DNA of 43,324 nucleotides. It comes from UBA2334 sp049653005. Lineage in GTDB: Bacteria > Pseudomonadota > Gammaproteobacteria > Burkholderiales > Burkholderiaceae_C. Under the pieces are notes generated by a model that saw only the letters and a list, made by a program, of their open reading frames with translations, was not told where the DNA came from and searched no databases. This document shows positions 17,125 to 25,193 of this stretch, one piece after another. The stretch is from contig JBASFL010000112.1 in assembly GCA_049653005.1 (NCBI GenBank), forward strand, positions 1 to 43,324. The letters run 5' to 3'. The translations under genes and the position numbers were made by a program. The number at the start of each line of letters is the position of its first letter. Position 1 is the first letter of the stretch.

Positions 17125-18024
17125 TCAACCCAGCGCCGCCACCACCGCGTCCACCTGCCCACGCAGCCAGGTGTGGGCGGGGTCGTGCTGGTGGCGGGCG
17201 TGCCACACCAGGTACATGGGCAGCTCGGGGCAGGGCAGGGGCACGGGGGCGCTGTCAAAGCCCTGCAAAATGCTTTGGCCCAGCCGCCCCGGCGCGGTGG
17301 CCAGCAGCGGTGTGCCGCGCAAAAACGCGGGCAACCCGGCAAAGCCCGGCACCGTCACCACAAAGCGGCGTGCCACGCCCTGCGCGGCCAACTCGCGGTC
17401 CACGGCCAGGGGGCGGTCGGCCTCGTACACCACGGTGATGTGTTCCGCGGCTTCGTACTCGGCCCGCGTGGTGGGCGCGCTGCGCTGGCTGCCGTCAAAA
17501 AACACCCGGTAGGTGTCGGTGAACAGGCGCTTTTGCACGATGTCGCCGCCATCGGGCGGGCGCGGGCTGATGACCAGCTGGCAGTGGCCGTGGCGCAGCA
17601 TGTCCAGGCTGGGCACGCCCGAGGGCACCACCCGCAGCAGCACCCCCGGGGCCAGGGTGCGCAGGCGGCGGGCCAGCGGGGGCAGCAAGGCATCGCGCTG
17701 AAAGTCGTTGGCCGCCACGGTGAAGGTAGTGCGCCACTGCGCCGGGTCAAACCCGCCCGCGTGGGCAAAACCTTGCAACTGAAACAACAGCTCGCGGGCG
17801 CGCTCGGCCAGGCCCTCGGCGCAGGCCGTGGCCACGATGCCCCGGCCCGATTTCACAAACAACGGGTCGCCGGTGATACGGCGCAGCTTGTCAAGCCCGT
17901 GGCTCACGGCCGATTGCGTCACGCCCAGGCGCTGCCCGGCCGCGGTGACCGAACCGGCCTCCACCACCGCCACCAGCAGGTGCAGCAGGTGCCCGTCCAG
18001 GCTCAAATGATCGATTTCGCTCAT
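17125..18024 (-). CDS. LysR-family transcriptional regulator
   Basis: This 299-residue LTTR has an N-terminal winged helix (about residues 8-66; VVEAGSVTAAGQRLGVTQSAVSHGLDKLR) and an effector domain that starts near residue 95. It belongs to the NodD/NahR/LinR-like group by its LxxLxxLLxVVEAGSVTAA N terminus (inference). It is divergent from ligAB with a 95-base gap that contains short direct and inverted repeats, the usual arrangement for an LTTR that activates its neighbour in response to an aromatic inducer. No ribosome site is obvious before 18024. Confidence 0.88.
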   Translation of the reverse strand: MSEIDHLSLDGHLLHLLVAVVEAGSVTAAGQRLGVTQSAVSHGLDKLRRITGDPLFVKSGRGIVATACAEGLAERARELLFQLQGFAHAGGFDPAQWRTTFTVAANDFQRDALLPPLARRLRTLAPGVLLRVVPSGVPSLDMLRHGHCQLVISPRPPDGGDIVQKRLFTDTYRVFFDGSQRSAPTTRAEYEAAEHITVVYEADRPLAVDRELAAQGVARRFVVTVPGFAGLPAFLRGTPLLATAPGRLGQSILQGFDSAPVPLPCPELPMYLVWHARHQHDPAHTWLRGQVDAVVAALG

Positions 18025-18048
18025 GGGTTAAATCATGATTCATGGGTT
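18021..18048. promoter_or_regulatory. Candidate LysR binding region between LysR and ligA
   Basis: TCATGGGTT occurs twice in direct repeat (18021-18029 and 18040-18048), separated by AATCATGATT, a perfect 10-bp palindrome at 18031-18040. It sits on the LysR start and 70-100 bases before ligA, a normal position for an LTTR autoregulatory/activation site. No measured binding supports it. Confidence 0.4.
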
Positions 18049-18119
18049 TATCTTTGGCAATGGCTGGCGGACACTTCGCTGCAACCCTGACAACAGCAGG
18101 GGCATTCAACGGAGACCGC

Positions 18120-18473
18120 ATGACCACCCCAACCCCCCTGAAGCCCATTCCCGGCACCGCCCCGTTTGACGGCGACCTGGCCCAGAAGGGCTACGCGCTG
18201 AACAAGATGTGCTACTCGTTCAACAGCGCCGACAACCGCAACGCCTTCAAGGCCGACGAAGCCGCCTACATGGCGCACTACGGGCTGACGCCGCCGCAGG
18301 CCGAGGCCATTCGCACCCGCAACGTGCTGGGCCTGCTGGCCGCCGGGGGCAATGTGTATTACCTGGCCAAGTTCGCCGGCATTTTGGGGCTGGACGTGCA
18401 AGACCTGGGCGCCGCCCAGACCGGCCTGACCAAAGAACAGTTCAAAGCCAAGCTGCGCGCTTACGCAGACTGA
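18120..18473 (+). CDS. ligA: Protocatechuate 4,5-dioxygenase alpha (small) subunit
   Basis: This 117-residue protein is a LigA-type small subunit, with GTAPFDGDLAQKGYALNKMCYSFNSADNR at the N terminus and an all-helical body that includes LTPPQAEAIRTRNVLGLLAAGGNVYYLAKFAGILG. It caps the active site of LigB. The ATG at 18120 follows GGAGACC; a longer in-frame upstream extension lacks a ribosome site. ligB begins 29 bases after the stop. The pair opens protocatechuate (or a related catechol) by extradiol 4,5-cleavage. In Comamonas the same subunits are called PmdAB. Confidence 0.9.
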   Translation: MTTPTPLKPIPGTAPFDGDLAQKGYALNKMCYSFNSADNRNAFKADEAAYMAHYGLTPPQAEAIRTRNVLGLLAAGGNVYYLAKFAGILGLDVQDLGAAQTGLTKEQFKAKLRAYAD

Positions 18474-18502
18474 AGCCCATTCCCATTTCAGGAGATATTC
18501 CC

Positions 18503-19354
18503 ATGGCACAACTCGTTGGCGGCCTGGCCGCATCGCACATTCCTTCCATCGGCGGCGCCATTGCCAAAGGCCTGCACCAAGACCCGTACTGGAAGCCGTT
18601 TTTCGATGGTTTTCCGCCCATTCACCAGTGGCTGGACGGCGTGAAGCCCGACGTGGCCGTGGTGTTTTACAACGACCACGGGCTGAACTTCTTCCTCGAC
18701 AAAATGCCCACCTTTGCCATTGGCGCTGCGCCCGAATACCGCAACGCTGACGAAGGCTGGGGCATTCCCACCATGCCCCCCTTCAAAGGGTGCCAGCCGC
18801 TGTCGTGGCACCTCATCAACGAGCTGGTGGCCAAAGACTTTGACCTGGTCACCTGCCAGGAAATGCTGGTGGACCACGCCTTCACCATCCCGGTGAAGCT
18901 GTTTTGGCCCGACGACAACCGCCCGCTGCTGACCGTGCCCATTTGCATCAACACCGTGCAGTTTCCGCTGCCTTCGGCCAAGCGCGTGTACGCCTTGGGC
19001 AAGGCGGTGGGCGAGGCCATCAAAAGCTGGGACAGCGACCTGAAGGTGGTGGTGATGGGCACCGGCGGCCTGAGCCACCAGCTGGACGGCGAACGCGCCG
19101 GGTTCATCAACAAAGACTTTGACAAAGCCTTCATGGCCAGCCTGCTGAGCAACCCCGAGTGGGCCACGCAGTTCAGCATCCACGAGCTGGTGGAAAAAAC
19201 CGGCACCCAGGGGGTGGAGCTGCTGATGTGGCTGGCCATGCGCGGTGCCCTGACCGGCGCAGGCGCGGCCACCGTGCGCCAGGTGCATGCGAATTACCAC
19301 ATCCCCATTTCCAACACCGCCACGGGCGTGATGGCGCTGGAGACGTTGGGCTGA
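18503..19354 (+). CDS. ligB: Protocatechuate 4,5-dioxygenase beta (catalytic) subunit
   Basis: This 283-residue type II extradiol dioxygenase aligns well with Sphingobium LigB. The Fe(II) ligands correspond to His12 (SHIP), His59 (YNDH) and Glu239 (GVELLMW); the acid/base His is His192 (GGLSHQ). PTFAIGAAPEYRNADEGWG is also conserved. GGAGA precedes the ATG. The product would be 4-carboxy-2-hydroxymuconate semialdehyde, but the genes for its dehydrogenase, hydrolase, hydratase and aldolase (ligC/I/J/K or pmdCDEF) are not in the window, so the ring-cleavage pair is detached from its lower pathway here. A related substrate is possible. Confidence 0.9.
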   Translation: MAQLVGGLAASHIPSIGGAIAKGLHQDPYWKPFFDGFPPIHQWLDGVKPDVAVVFYNDHGLNFFLDKMPTFAIGAAPEYRNADEGWGIPTMPPFKGCQPLSWHLINELVAKDFDLVTCQEMLVDHAFTIPVKLFWPDDNRPLLTVPICINTVQFPLPSAKRVYALGKAVGEAIKSWDSDLKVVVMGTGGLSHQLDGERAGFINKDFDKAFMASLLSNPEWATQFSIHELVEKTGTQGVELLMWLAMRGALTGAGAATVRQVHANYHIPISNTATGVMALETLG

Positions 19355-19391
19355 GCCGCAGTGCCCGCCCAGCGCCTGTCGTCTCAGGGCT

Positions 19392-20216
19392 TCAAATCAA
19401 CGGCCGCAGGGCCTGGGCCGTTTCGCGCAGCACGTTGAGCACGCGGCCCAGGGCGTTGTCGGTGGTTTCCTGGCCAATGGGCATGGTCACGCTCAGGGCG
19501 CCCAACATTTGGCCTTTGCTGTCGCGCAGGGGCACGGCAATGCCCCGGTAGTTCAGCTCCAGCTGCTGCTCTGAAATCGCCCAGTCTTGTTGGCGGATGC
19601 GGGCAAATTCGTCTTGCAGCTGCGCCCGGTCGGTGATGGTGTGGCTGGTGTAGGTGCTGAGGTGGGCGGTTTTGAGCCACTGGTGGGCCGGGGGGTGTTC
19701 GCGCAGCGTCAGCATCAGCATGCCCGATGCCGTGACATGGGCGGGCACCCGCGCACCCATCACAAACCCGGTGTTCATGGCGCGGTTGGGGCCGTTGCGG
19801 GCCACGTACACGATGTCGTCGCCGTCCATGGCGCTGAGGTAGGCAATTTCGTGCGTGCCCGCCGTCACCCGCTGCAAAAACGGCTGCACGATGCGCGCCA
19901 GCCGCGACGACTCCAGATACGCCTGCCCCAGCCGCAGCACCCTTGGCGCCAGCCAGAACAGCTTGCCGTCGCTGGCCACATAGCCCAGGTGGGTGAGGGT
20001 GAGCAGGTGGCGGCGCGCGGCGGTGCGGGTCATGCCCACGCGTTCGCCCATTTGGGCGGCGGTCATGCGGGGGCGGGCTTCGCCAAAGGCTTCCAGAATG
20101 GCCAGGCCCTTTTCCAGGCCTGCAATCCAGTCGCGGCGCAGCAGTTCGGGCACGGCGGTGTCGGGGGCCGCGTCGTCGGGCGGCCCGGCAAAGGCCGGGG
20201 TGGGGTGGTTTGACAT
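19392..20216 (-). CDS. IclR-family transcriptional regulator (PcaR/PobR-like group)
   Basis: This 274-residue protein has an N-terminal IclR winged helix (about residues 30-90: LEKGLAILEAF, MTRTAARRHLLTLTHLGYV) and a C-terminal GAF-like effector domain that includes SSRLARIVQPFLQRVTAGTHEIAYL and the conserved ELNYRGIAVPLRDSKGQMLGALSVTMP. This domain pattern matches regulators of aromatic-acid degradation. An ATG at 20216 is taken as the start; a TTG nine bases upstream is possible. It lies 22 bases after the stop of the AraC-type gene on the same strand and converges with ligB. Confidence 0.87.
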   Translation of the reverse strand: MSNHPTPAFAGPPDDAAPDTAVPELLRRDWIAGLEKGLAILEAFGEARPRMTAAQMGERVGMTRTAARRHLLTLTHLGYVASDGKLFWLAPRVLRLGQAYLESSRLARIVQPFLQRVTAGTHEIAYLSAMDGDDIVYVARNGPNRAMNTGFVMGARVPAHVTASGMLMLTLREHPPAHQWLKTAHLSTYTSHTITDRAQLQDEFARIRQQDWAISEQQLELNYRGIAVPLRDSKGQMLGALSVTMPIGQETTDNALGRVLNVLRETAQALRPLI

Positions 20217-20238
20217 GGATGGCAATCAGTGAGTGTGT

Positions 20239-21138
20239 TCAGCCGGCCTGCATGGCTTGCAGCGCGTGGGCGCGGAATTCGGTGGGCGTGCGCCCGGTTT
20301 GTTTCTTGAAAAAACGGCTGAAGTAGGCCTCGTCTTCAAAGCCCAGCGCGGCGGCCAGTTGCTTCACGGTGGTGGCGGTGTACACCAGGTCGCGCTGGGC
20401 TTCGTGCACGGTGCGGGCGTTGATGACGTCCAGCCCCGACATGCCCAGCACCTCGTGGCACAGGCGGGTCAGCTGCCCGGCGGTCACGCCCAGGCCCCGC
20501 GCGCAGTCTGCCACCGAGGGCCGGGTGCGAAACCGGGCGTCCACCAGCGCCCGAAACCGCTCGATTTGCGCCGCCTTGCGCGACGTGACCGAGGGCTGCT
20601 GCGCCGCGCTGTGCCGCTGCTGCACCCGCAAGCCCTGCACCAGCACCGCCATCAGCAGCGACATGCCCGCCGCCACCTGGCCCAGCGCGGGGGTGCGGAA
20701 CTCGCGCTCCATGGCCAGAAACAAGGGCATCAGCCGTTCCAGGTGGTCGGGCGCACCGGCCAGGCTCAGCGCCGCCGGGGTGCGGACGAAGCCCAGCAGC
20801 TCGGGCATCACCACCTGCGCCAGCGACTCCAGCGGCTTTTGCGTGGCCGTGACCACGGGGCCCAACACGTCTGGCGAGAAGCGAAAGCCGTGCACTGTTT
20901 GTGCAGGCACCACCAGCAGGCAAGGGGCGGCCAGGTGGTGGCGCACGTCGTTGAAATGCGCCTCCACCGAGCCCTGGGTGAGCCACAGCACCTGCACAAA
21001 GGCTTCGTGGACATGGGGCTGAATTTCCCAGCCGTAGGGGGCTGAGCGCTCTGGAATCCACTCGAAGTTCAGCGAGTTGGACCAACCCGCGTGTGCGGTG
21101 TCGCCGTAAAGGCCGTAGTGGGGAATGCTGCGTTGCAC
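20239..21138 (-). CDS. AraC-family transcriptional regulator
   Basis: From a GTG at 21138 this is a 299-residue AraC-type activator: a cupin-like N-terminal sensor (HVHEAFVQVLWLTQGSVEAHF, then LLVVPAQTVHGFRF) and a C-terminal double helix-turn-helix (PSVADCARGLGVTAGQLTRLCHEVLG and TVKQLAAALGFEDEAYFSRFFKKQTGRTPTEFR). The layout resembles PobR-type regulators of hydroxybenzoate genes. The frame stays open to 21309, so the start is uncertain; upstream residues look non-family and overlap the divergent SDR leader. It is divergent from the SDR/flavoprotein/NIPSNAP operon, which it probably activates. Confidence 0.82.
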   Translation of the reverse strand: MQRSIPHYGLYGDTAHAGWSNSLNFEWIPERSAPYGWEIQPHVHEAFVQVLWLTQGSVEAHFNDVRHHLAAPCLLVVPAQTVHGFRFSPDVLGPVVTATQKPLESLAQVVMPELLGFVRTPAALSLAGAPDHLERLMPLFLAMEREFRTPALGQVAAGMSLLMAVLVQGLRVQQRHSAAQQPSVTSRKAAQIERFRALVDARFRTRPSVADCARGLGVTAGQLTRLCHEVLGMSGLDVINARTVHEAQRDLVYTATTVKQLAAALGFEDEAYFSRFFKKQTGRTPTEFRAHALQAMQAG

Positions 21139-21161
21139 AACGGTGGGGCATGTGTTTTGTG

Positions 21162-21193
21162 CAGGAATTGTCCTGGCCCTGGCCGGAATCGTC
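21162..21193. promoter_or_regulatory. Candidate AraC-type operator with 21-bp-phased repeats
   Basis: GGAATTGTC (21164-21172) and GGAATCGTC (21185-21193) are direct repeats spaced 21 bp start to start, a typical half-site phasing for AraC proteins. The first lies inside a 14-bp palindrome CAGGA-N4-TCCTG (21162-21175). The region is between the AraC gene and the SDR gene start at 21267. Confidence 0.35.
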
Positions 21194-21266
21194 AATGCCG
21201 CAAACCCGGTGCCCGCACCAGAATTTGCCCCACACAAACCTGCAGTTTCAATGGCCAGGAGACCCC

Positions 21267-22109
21267 ATGCCCCACACCCCTTCCCCCCCCACACCACCCC
21301 GCACGGCATTCGATTGGCTGGGCCTGGCCGGCCAGGTGTGTGTGGTCACCGGCGCGGCCAGCGGCATTGGCGCGGCCATTGCCCACAACCTGGCCCAGGC
21401 CGGTGCCCATGTGGCCCTGCTGGACCGCGATGCCCCCGCCGTGCAAGCCCGCGCAGCTGCGCTGGCCGCCGAAGGCTTCACCGCCCAGGCCGTGCCCTGT
21501 GACGTGTCCAGCGAGGCCGACACCCTGGCCGCCGCCGCCCAGGTGCGCGACACCCTGGGCCCCTGCGCCGTGCTGGTGAACAACGCCGGCCTGCTGCGCC
21601 CCGCCACGCTCGACGCCATCGGCCTGGCCGACTGGCAGCAGGTACTGGGGGTGAACCTGACCGGGTATTTGCTGTGCGCCCGCGCTTTTGGGGCCGACAT
21701 GCGGGCCCAGGGGCGCGGCAGCATCGTGCACGTGGCGTCCATTTCGGGCCACTTTCCGCAAACCGGCAGCGGCGCGTACAGCGCCAGCAAGGCCGGGGTG
21801 CTGCTGCTGTCGCGCCAGTTGGCGGTGGAGTGGGGCGCACAAGGCGTGCGCAGCAACACCCTGTGTCCAGGCATGGTGCGCACGCCCTTGTCGGCCCGGT
21901 TTTACGAGGAGCCGGGCTTCGAGGCCAAACGCGCCGCCGTCACCGCCAGCCGCCGCATTGGCGAGCCGCAAGACATTGCCGATGTGGCGCTGTTCCTGGC
22001 CAGCCCCCGCTCGGCCTACGTCAACGGGGCCGACATTGCCGTGGACGGCGGCATGTCCAGCATGCTGATGGACATGGTGCCCCGCCCTGGCTACAACCAA
22101 ACCGCCTGA
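21267..22109 (+). CDS. Short-chain dehydrogenase/reductase (classical SDR)
   Basis: This 280-residue NAD(P)-dependent oxidoreductase has the cofactor motif TGAASGIG (about residues 29-36), NNAG, a catalytic Ser in HVASISG, and Tyr/Lys in YSASK, followed by the C-terminal VNGADIAVDGG typical of FabG-like enzymes. AGGAGA lies 4 bases before the ATG. It leads an operon with a KstD-like flavoprotein and a NIPSNAP protein, so it probably interconverts a hydroxyl and a keto group on a cyclic substrate. The exact substrate is unknown. Confidence 0.87.
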   Translation: MPHTPSPPTPPRTAFDWLGLAGQVCVVTGAASGIGAAIAHNLAQAGAHVALLDRDAPAVQARAAALAAEGFTAQAVPCDVSSEADTLAAAAQVRDTLGPCAVLVNNAGLLRPATLDAIGLADWQQVLGVNLTGYLLCARAFGADMRAQGRGSIVHVASISGHFPQTGSGAYSASKAGVLLLSRQLAVEWGAQGVRSNTLCPGMVRTPLSARFYEEPGFEAKRAAVTASRRIGEPQDIADVALFLASPRSAYVNGADIAVDGGMSSMLMDMVPRPGYNQTA

Positions 22110-22122
22110 AGGAACACCCACC

Positions 22123-23892
22123 ATGGCAAACAACCTGAACACAAACCCCCAGGCCAACAGCCCTGCCGACCTGACCTCCGATCTGACGGTGGACCTGGTG
22201 GTGGTGGGCTCCGGCGCGGCCGGGCTGGCCACCGCCATCACCGCCCAAAAGCGCGGCCTGAGCGTGGTGGTGCTGGAAAAAGAGCCCGTGTTTGGCGGCA
22301 CCACCGCGCTCAGCGGCGGTGTGTTGTGGGTACCGCTGGGCCCCCACGGCCGCGCCCAAAACCCCGCCGACACCGCAGACGCCGTGCGCCGCTACCTGCA
22401 AGCCGAAACCGGCGCGTTTTACGACGAGGCGGCGGTGAACGCCTTCATCGAGCACGGCCCCAAAATGGTGGCGTTTTTCGAGCGCGAAACCGCCTTGCAG
22501 TTTGTGCCCACCCTCTACCCCGATTACCACCCCGACGTGGATGGCGGTGTGGACATTGGCCGCTCCATCCTGGCCAAGCCTTTCGACATACGCGCCCTGG
22601 GGGCCGACATGGCACGGCTGAAGCCACCGCTGCGCACCATCACCTTCATCGGGATGATGTTCAACTCGTCCAACGCCGATTTGAAGCACTTCTTCCGTGC
22701 CACCAAGTCGCTCACCTCGTTCATGTACGTGGCCAAACGGCTGGCCAGCCATTTGAAAGAGCTGCTGCTGTACAGGCGTGCCGTGCACGTCACCAGCGGC
22801 AACGCGCTGGCGGCGCGGCTGGCCCAGTCGGCGCTGGCGGCGGGCATTCCCATCCTCACCAGCAGCCCCGTGCGCCAGGTGCTGATGGACAGCGACCGCG
22901 CCGTGGGCGTGCGGGTGCAGCGGGAAGACAAGGGGCAGGGGAGCGAGCAGCGCATCACCGCCCGCCACGGCGTGGTGCTGGCCTGCGGCGGGTTTCCGCA
23001 CGATGTCAAACGCATCGCCCAGGCCTACCCCCACCTGGCGCGCGGCGGCGAACACCTGTCGCCCACGCCCATCGGCAACACGGGCGACGGCGTCAACATG
23101 GCCGAGGCCGCCGGGGCGGCGGTGGACGTGCGCTTCCCCCAAGCTGCGGCATGGATGCCCGTGTCCAAAGTGGTGTTCCCCGACGGTCAGGTGGGCGTGT
23201 TCCCCCACCTGCTGGACCGCTACAAACCCGGCGTGATTGGCGTGCTGCGCAACGGCCAGCGCTTCACCAACGAGTCCAACTCGTACCACGACGTGGGCGC
23301 GGCACTCATCACCGCCTGCCAGGGCCAGACCGAAACCGCCATGTGGCTGGTGTGCGACAAAACCACCCTGGGCAAATACGGCCTGGGCTATGTGAAGCCC
23401 GCGCCCATGCCCATTGGGGCCTTCCTGCGCAACGGCTACCTGGTGCAAGGCAGCACCCTGGCCGAGCTGGCGGCCAATGCCGGGCTCGATGCGCAAGGCC
23501 TGGCCCACACCGTGGCCCAGTACAACGTGGGCGCGGCCCAGGGCCAAGACCCCGCCTTTGGCCGGGGCCGCACCACCTTCAACCGCTACCTGGCCGACCC
23601 CGACCACCGGCCCAACCCCTGTGTGGCCCCCGTGCAAACCGGCCCGTTCTACGCCGTGAAAGTGGTCATGGGCGACCTGGGCACCTTTGATGGCATCACC
23701 ACCAGCGTGGTGGGTGAGGTGCTGCGGCGCGACGGCACCGCCATTGCGGGCCTGTACGCCGTGGGCAACGACCGAGCCAGCATCATGGGCGGCAACTACC
23801 CCGGCGCGGGCATCACCCACGGGCCCAACATGACGTTTGGCTACGTCACCGCAAACCACATCGCCGACCAGGCAGCAGGAGCCCGCGCATGA
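22123..23892 (+). CDS. FAD-dependent oxidoreductase, 3-ketosteroid dehydrogenase/fumarate reductase flavoprotein-like
   Basis: This 589-residue flavoprotein has an N-terminal FAD Rossmann motif (VVVGSGAAGLATAITAQKRG, Glu in VLEKE), then FGGTTALSGGVLW, and the C-terminal FAD-binding segment GLYAVGNDRASIMGGNYPGAGITHGPNMTFGY. The family dehydrogenates or reduces C=C bonds next to a carbonyl, as in ketosteroid delta-dehydrogenases. AAGGA precedes the ATG. Its last four bases overlap the NIPSNAP start (ATGA at 23889). It is clearly paralogous to the partial flavoprotein at 42502-43324, which is also linked to a NIPSNAP gene. The substrate is unknown. Confidence 0.85.
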   Translation: MANNLNTNPQANSPADLTSDLTVDLVVVGSGAAGLATAITAQKRGLSVVVLEKEPVFGGTTALSGGVLWVPLGPHGRAQNPADTADAVRRYLQAETGAFYDEAAVNAFIEHGPKMVAFFERETALQFVPTLYPDYHPDVDGGVDIGRSILAKPFDIRALGADMARLKPPLRTITFIGMMFNSSNADLKHFFRATKSLTSFMYVAKRLASHLKELLLYRRAVHVTSGNALAARLAQSALAAGIPILTSSPVRQVLMDSDRAVGVRVQREDKGQGSEQRITARHGVVLACGGFPHDVKRIAQAYPHLARGGEHLSPTPIGNTGDGVNMAEAAGAAVDVRFPQAAAWMPVSKVVFPDGQVGVFPHLLDRYKPGVIGVLRNGQRFTNESNSYHDVGAALITACQGQTETAMWLVCDKTTLGKYGLGYVKPAPMPIGAFLRNGYLVQGSTLAELAANAGLDAQGLAHTVAQYNVGAAQGQDPAFGRGRTTFNRYLADPDHRPNPCVAPVQTGPFYAVKVVMGDLGTFDGITTSVVGEVLRRDGTAIAGLYAVGNDRASIMGGNYPGAGITHGPNMTFGYVTANHIADQAAGARA

Positions 23893-24215
23893 CCACCCCA
23901 GCCCTGACCTTGGTGGACCACCGCACCTACACCATTGCGCTGCGCAAAATGCCCGAGTTTCTGGACGTATTCAACCGCCTGGCCATGCCGGTGCTGATGG
24001 AAACCCTGGGCCACCCGCTGGGCTTCTACACCAGCTGGGTGGGCCCGCAAAACCAGTTTGTGCACCTGTGGGGCTACACCGACCTGGCCGACTACGAACG
24101 CCGCTGCCACGCCCGCGACACCCACCCCGCGTTTGGCTCCTACCTGGCGGCATCGGGGCATTTGATCACGGCGCAGGAGACGCGGCTGGTGCGGGCGGTG
24201 GGGATGAGGTTTTGA
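23889..24215 (+). CDS. NIPSNAP-family protein
   Basis: This 108-residue single-domain NIPSNAP/ferredoxin-like protein has LVDHRTYTIALRKMPEFLDVFNRL and, later, FVHLWGYTDLADYERR and GHLITAQETRLVRAV. The family fold is a dimeric alpha-beta barrel; small bacterial members accompany catabolic oxidoreductases but rarely have a known reaction. Its start overlaps the flavoprotein stop (ATGA). Its last 168 bases recur in slightly shorter form at 36626-36781, on the far side of the accessory island, so its 3' end marks an island boundary. Confidence 0.85.
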   Translation: MTTPALTLVDHRTYTIALRKMPEFLDVFNRLAMPVLMETLGHPLGFYTSWVGPQNQFVHLWGYTDLADYERRCHARDTHPAFGSYLAASGHLITAQETRLVRAVGMRF

Positions 24216-24383
24216 AGAAAAATAGTACCTTGGCGCTTAATTTGCATTAATAGTTTGCTATTTATTTTGTTGATAATTCGTTTCCGTCAGCGCTGTCTGA
24301 GTGGGTTGAGCAATTTATGTGGGTAAACGTATTTGCGCAGTCATCGTTGACCTGCGACACAACGAGTCGCTTCTAAAGAGACA
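24216..24383. other. AT-richer spacer at the left edge of the accessory island
   Basis: The sequence after the NIPSNAP stop shifts sharply to lower GC. Its first ~50 bases (AAAATAGTACC..., GGCGCTT, TTTGCTAT) resemble the sequence after the truncated NIPSNAP copy at 36782-36826. They also resemble, by my recollection, a widespread intergenic repeat of Comamonadaceae with GGCGCTT/TTTGCTAT elements. A short AATAGTTTGCT (24249-24259) also occurs at 37701-37711. No gene is seen here. Confidence 0.4.
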
Positions 24384-25193
24384 ATGCCGCGCTGTGCCAG
24401 AAATGCCCTTCCACCGCATATGACCATTGAACCCTCAGCTGCAGCCAGCCAGCATCGCCTGGCTACATTGGCCCGTGAATCCATCATTGGGACGCAGTCA
24501 GCCAGCACAGCCACTCTTCAACGCCGGTTGAAGCTTGGGTTCACACACGCTGAAGCGTTATTGACGCTGTTCGAGGGCGATCTGGTGTCCACCCGCGGAC
24601 CAGATGGAAACCGAATCATCCTTCCTCGGCTTTTGGACATCACGCACGCAAACCACCCCACAAACACCTACTGGATAACGCCAGGGGCTCTGATGGCCGG
24701 TGAATACCCCGGTACCAGAGACACGGGATCAACCCGCAGCAAGATTGCTCGTCTGCTTGAGACGGGCATCACTGCTTTTCTGGATCTGACAGAAGCGGGG
24801 GAACTTCGGGCCTATGAGGGCGAGTTGATGGAAGTTGCCAAAACCCAACAAATCAACTGCACTTACCGGCGAATGCCCATCAGGGATGTGAGCACCCCTG
24901 ACACGCGACAGACCATGGCAGCCATCCTGACGCAGATAGAGCAATGGCTGCATGAAAAACGTACCGTCTACGTTCATTGTTGGGGTGGTGTTGGGCGCAC
25001 CGGAACGGTGGTGGGTTGCCACTTGGTGCACAACGGCATGAGCGGCACGGCAGCCTTGAACCACATCAAGCTTCTTTGGACTCGCATGGGTGCTGACAAG
25101 CAAATGCGGCACCCTGTGTCGCCAGAGACCCACGCTCAACGCGACTATGTGCGTGTTTGGTCTGAACTTGAAGAAGCAATGGGCACGCAATGA
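24384..25193 (+). CDS. Tyrosine/dual-specificity phosphatase with N-terminal FtsK-gamma-like winged helix
   Basis: This 269-residue protein has two parts. Residues about 24-84 look like the FtsK gamma DNA-binding winged helix: AST-x-TLQRRLKLGFTHA..., a Glu-containing recognition helix and GNRIIL match the ASxSxxQRxxRIGYNRAA...GxREVL pattern of that domain. Residues about 95-269 form a PTP/DSP phosphatase: YWITPGALMAGEYPG, candidate general acid Asp168 (IRDVSTPD), and the P-loop HCWGGVGRTG with Cys199 and Arg205 intact. The start at 24384 has AAAGAG upstream; 24420 is an alternative and would keep both domains. Its stop overlaps the next start (ATGA, 25190). The combination suggests a DNA-tethered phosphatase, or one acting on a phosphorylated nucleotide with its macrodomain-like partner (inference). 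Confidence 0.78.
   Translation: MPRCARNALPPHMTIEPSAAASQHRLATLARESIIGTQSASTATLQRRLKLGFTHAEALLTLFEGDLVSTRGPDGNRIILPRLLDITHANHPTNTYWITPGALMAGEYPGTRDTGSTRSKIARLLETGITAFLDLTEAGELRAYEGELMEVAKTQQINCTYRRMPIRDVSTPDTRQTMAAILTQIEQWLHEKRTVYVHCWGGVGRTGTVVGCHLVHNGMSGTAALNHIKLLWTRMGADKQMRHPVSPETHAQRDYVRVWSELEEAMGTQ

Noticed and set aside
18209..18502. Upstream extension of ligB through ligA
   Set aside because: It overlaps ligA in another frame; the ATG at 18503 has GGAGA upstream and matches the family N terminus.
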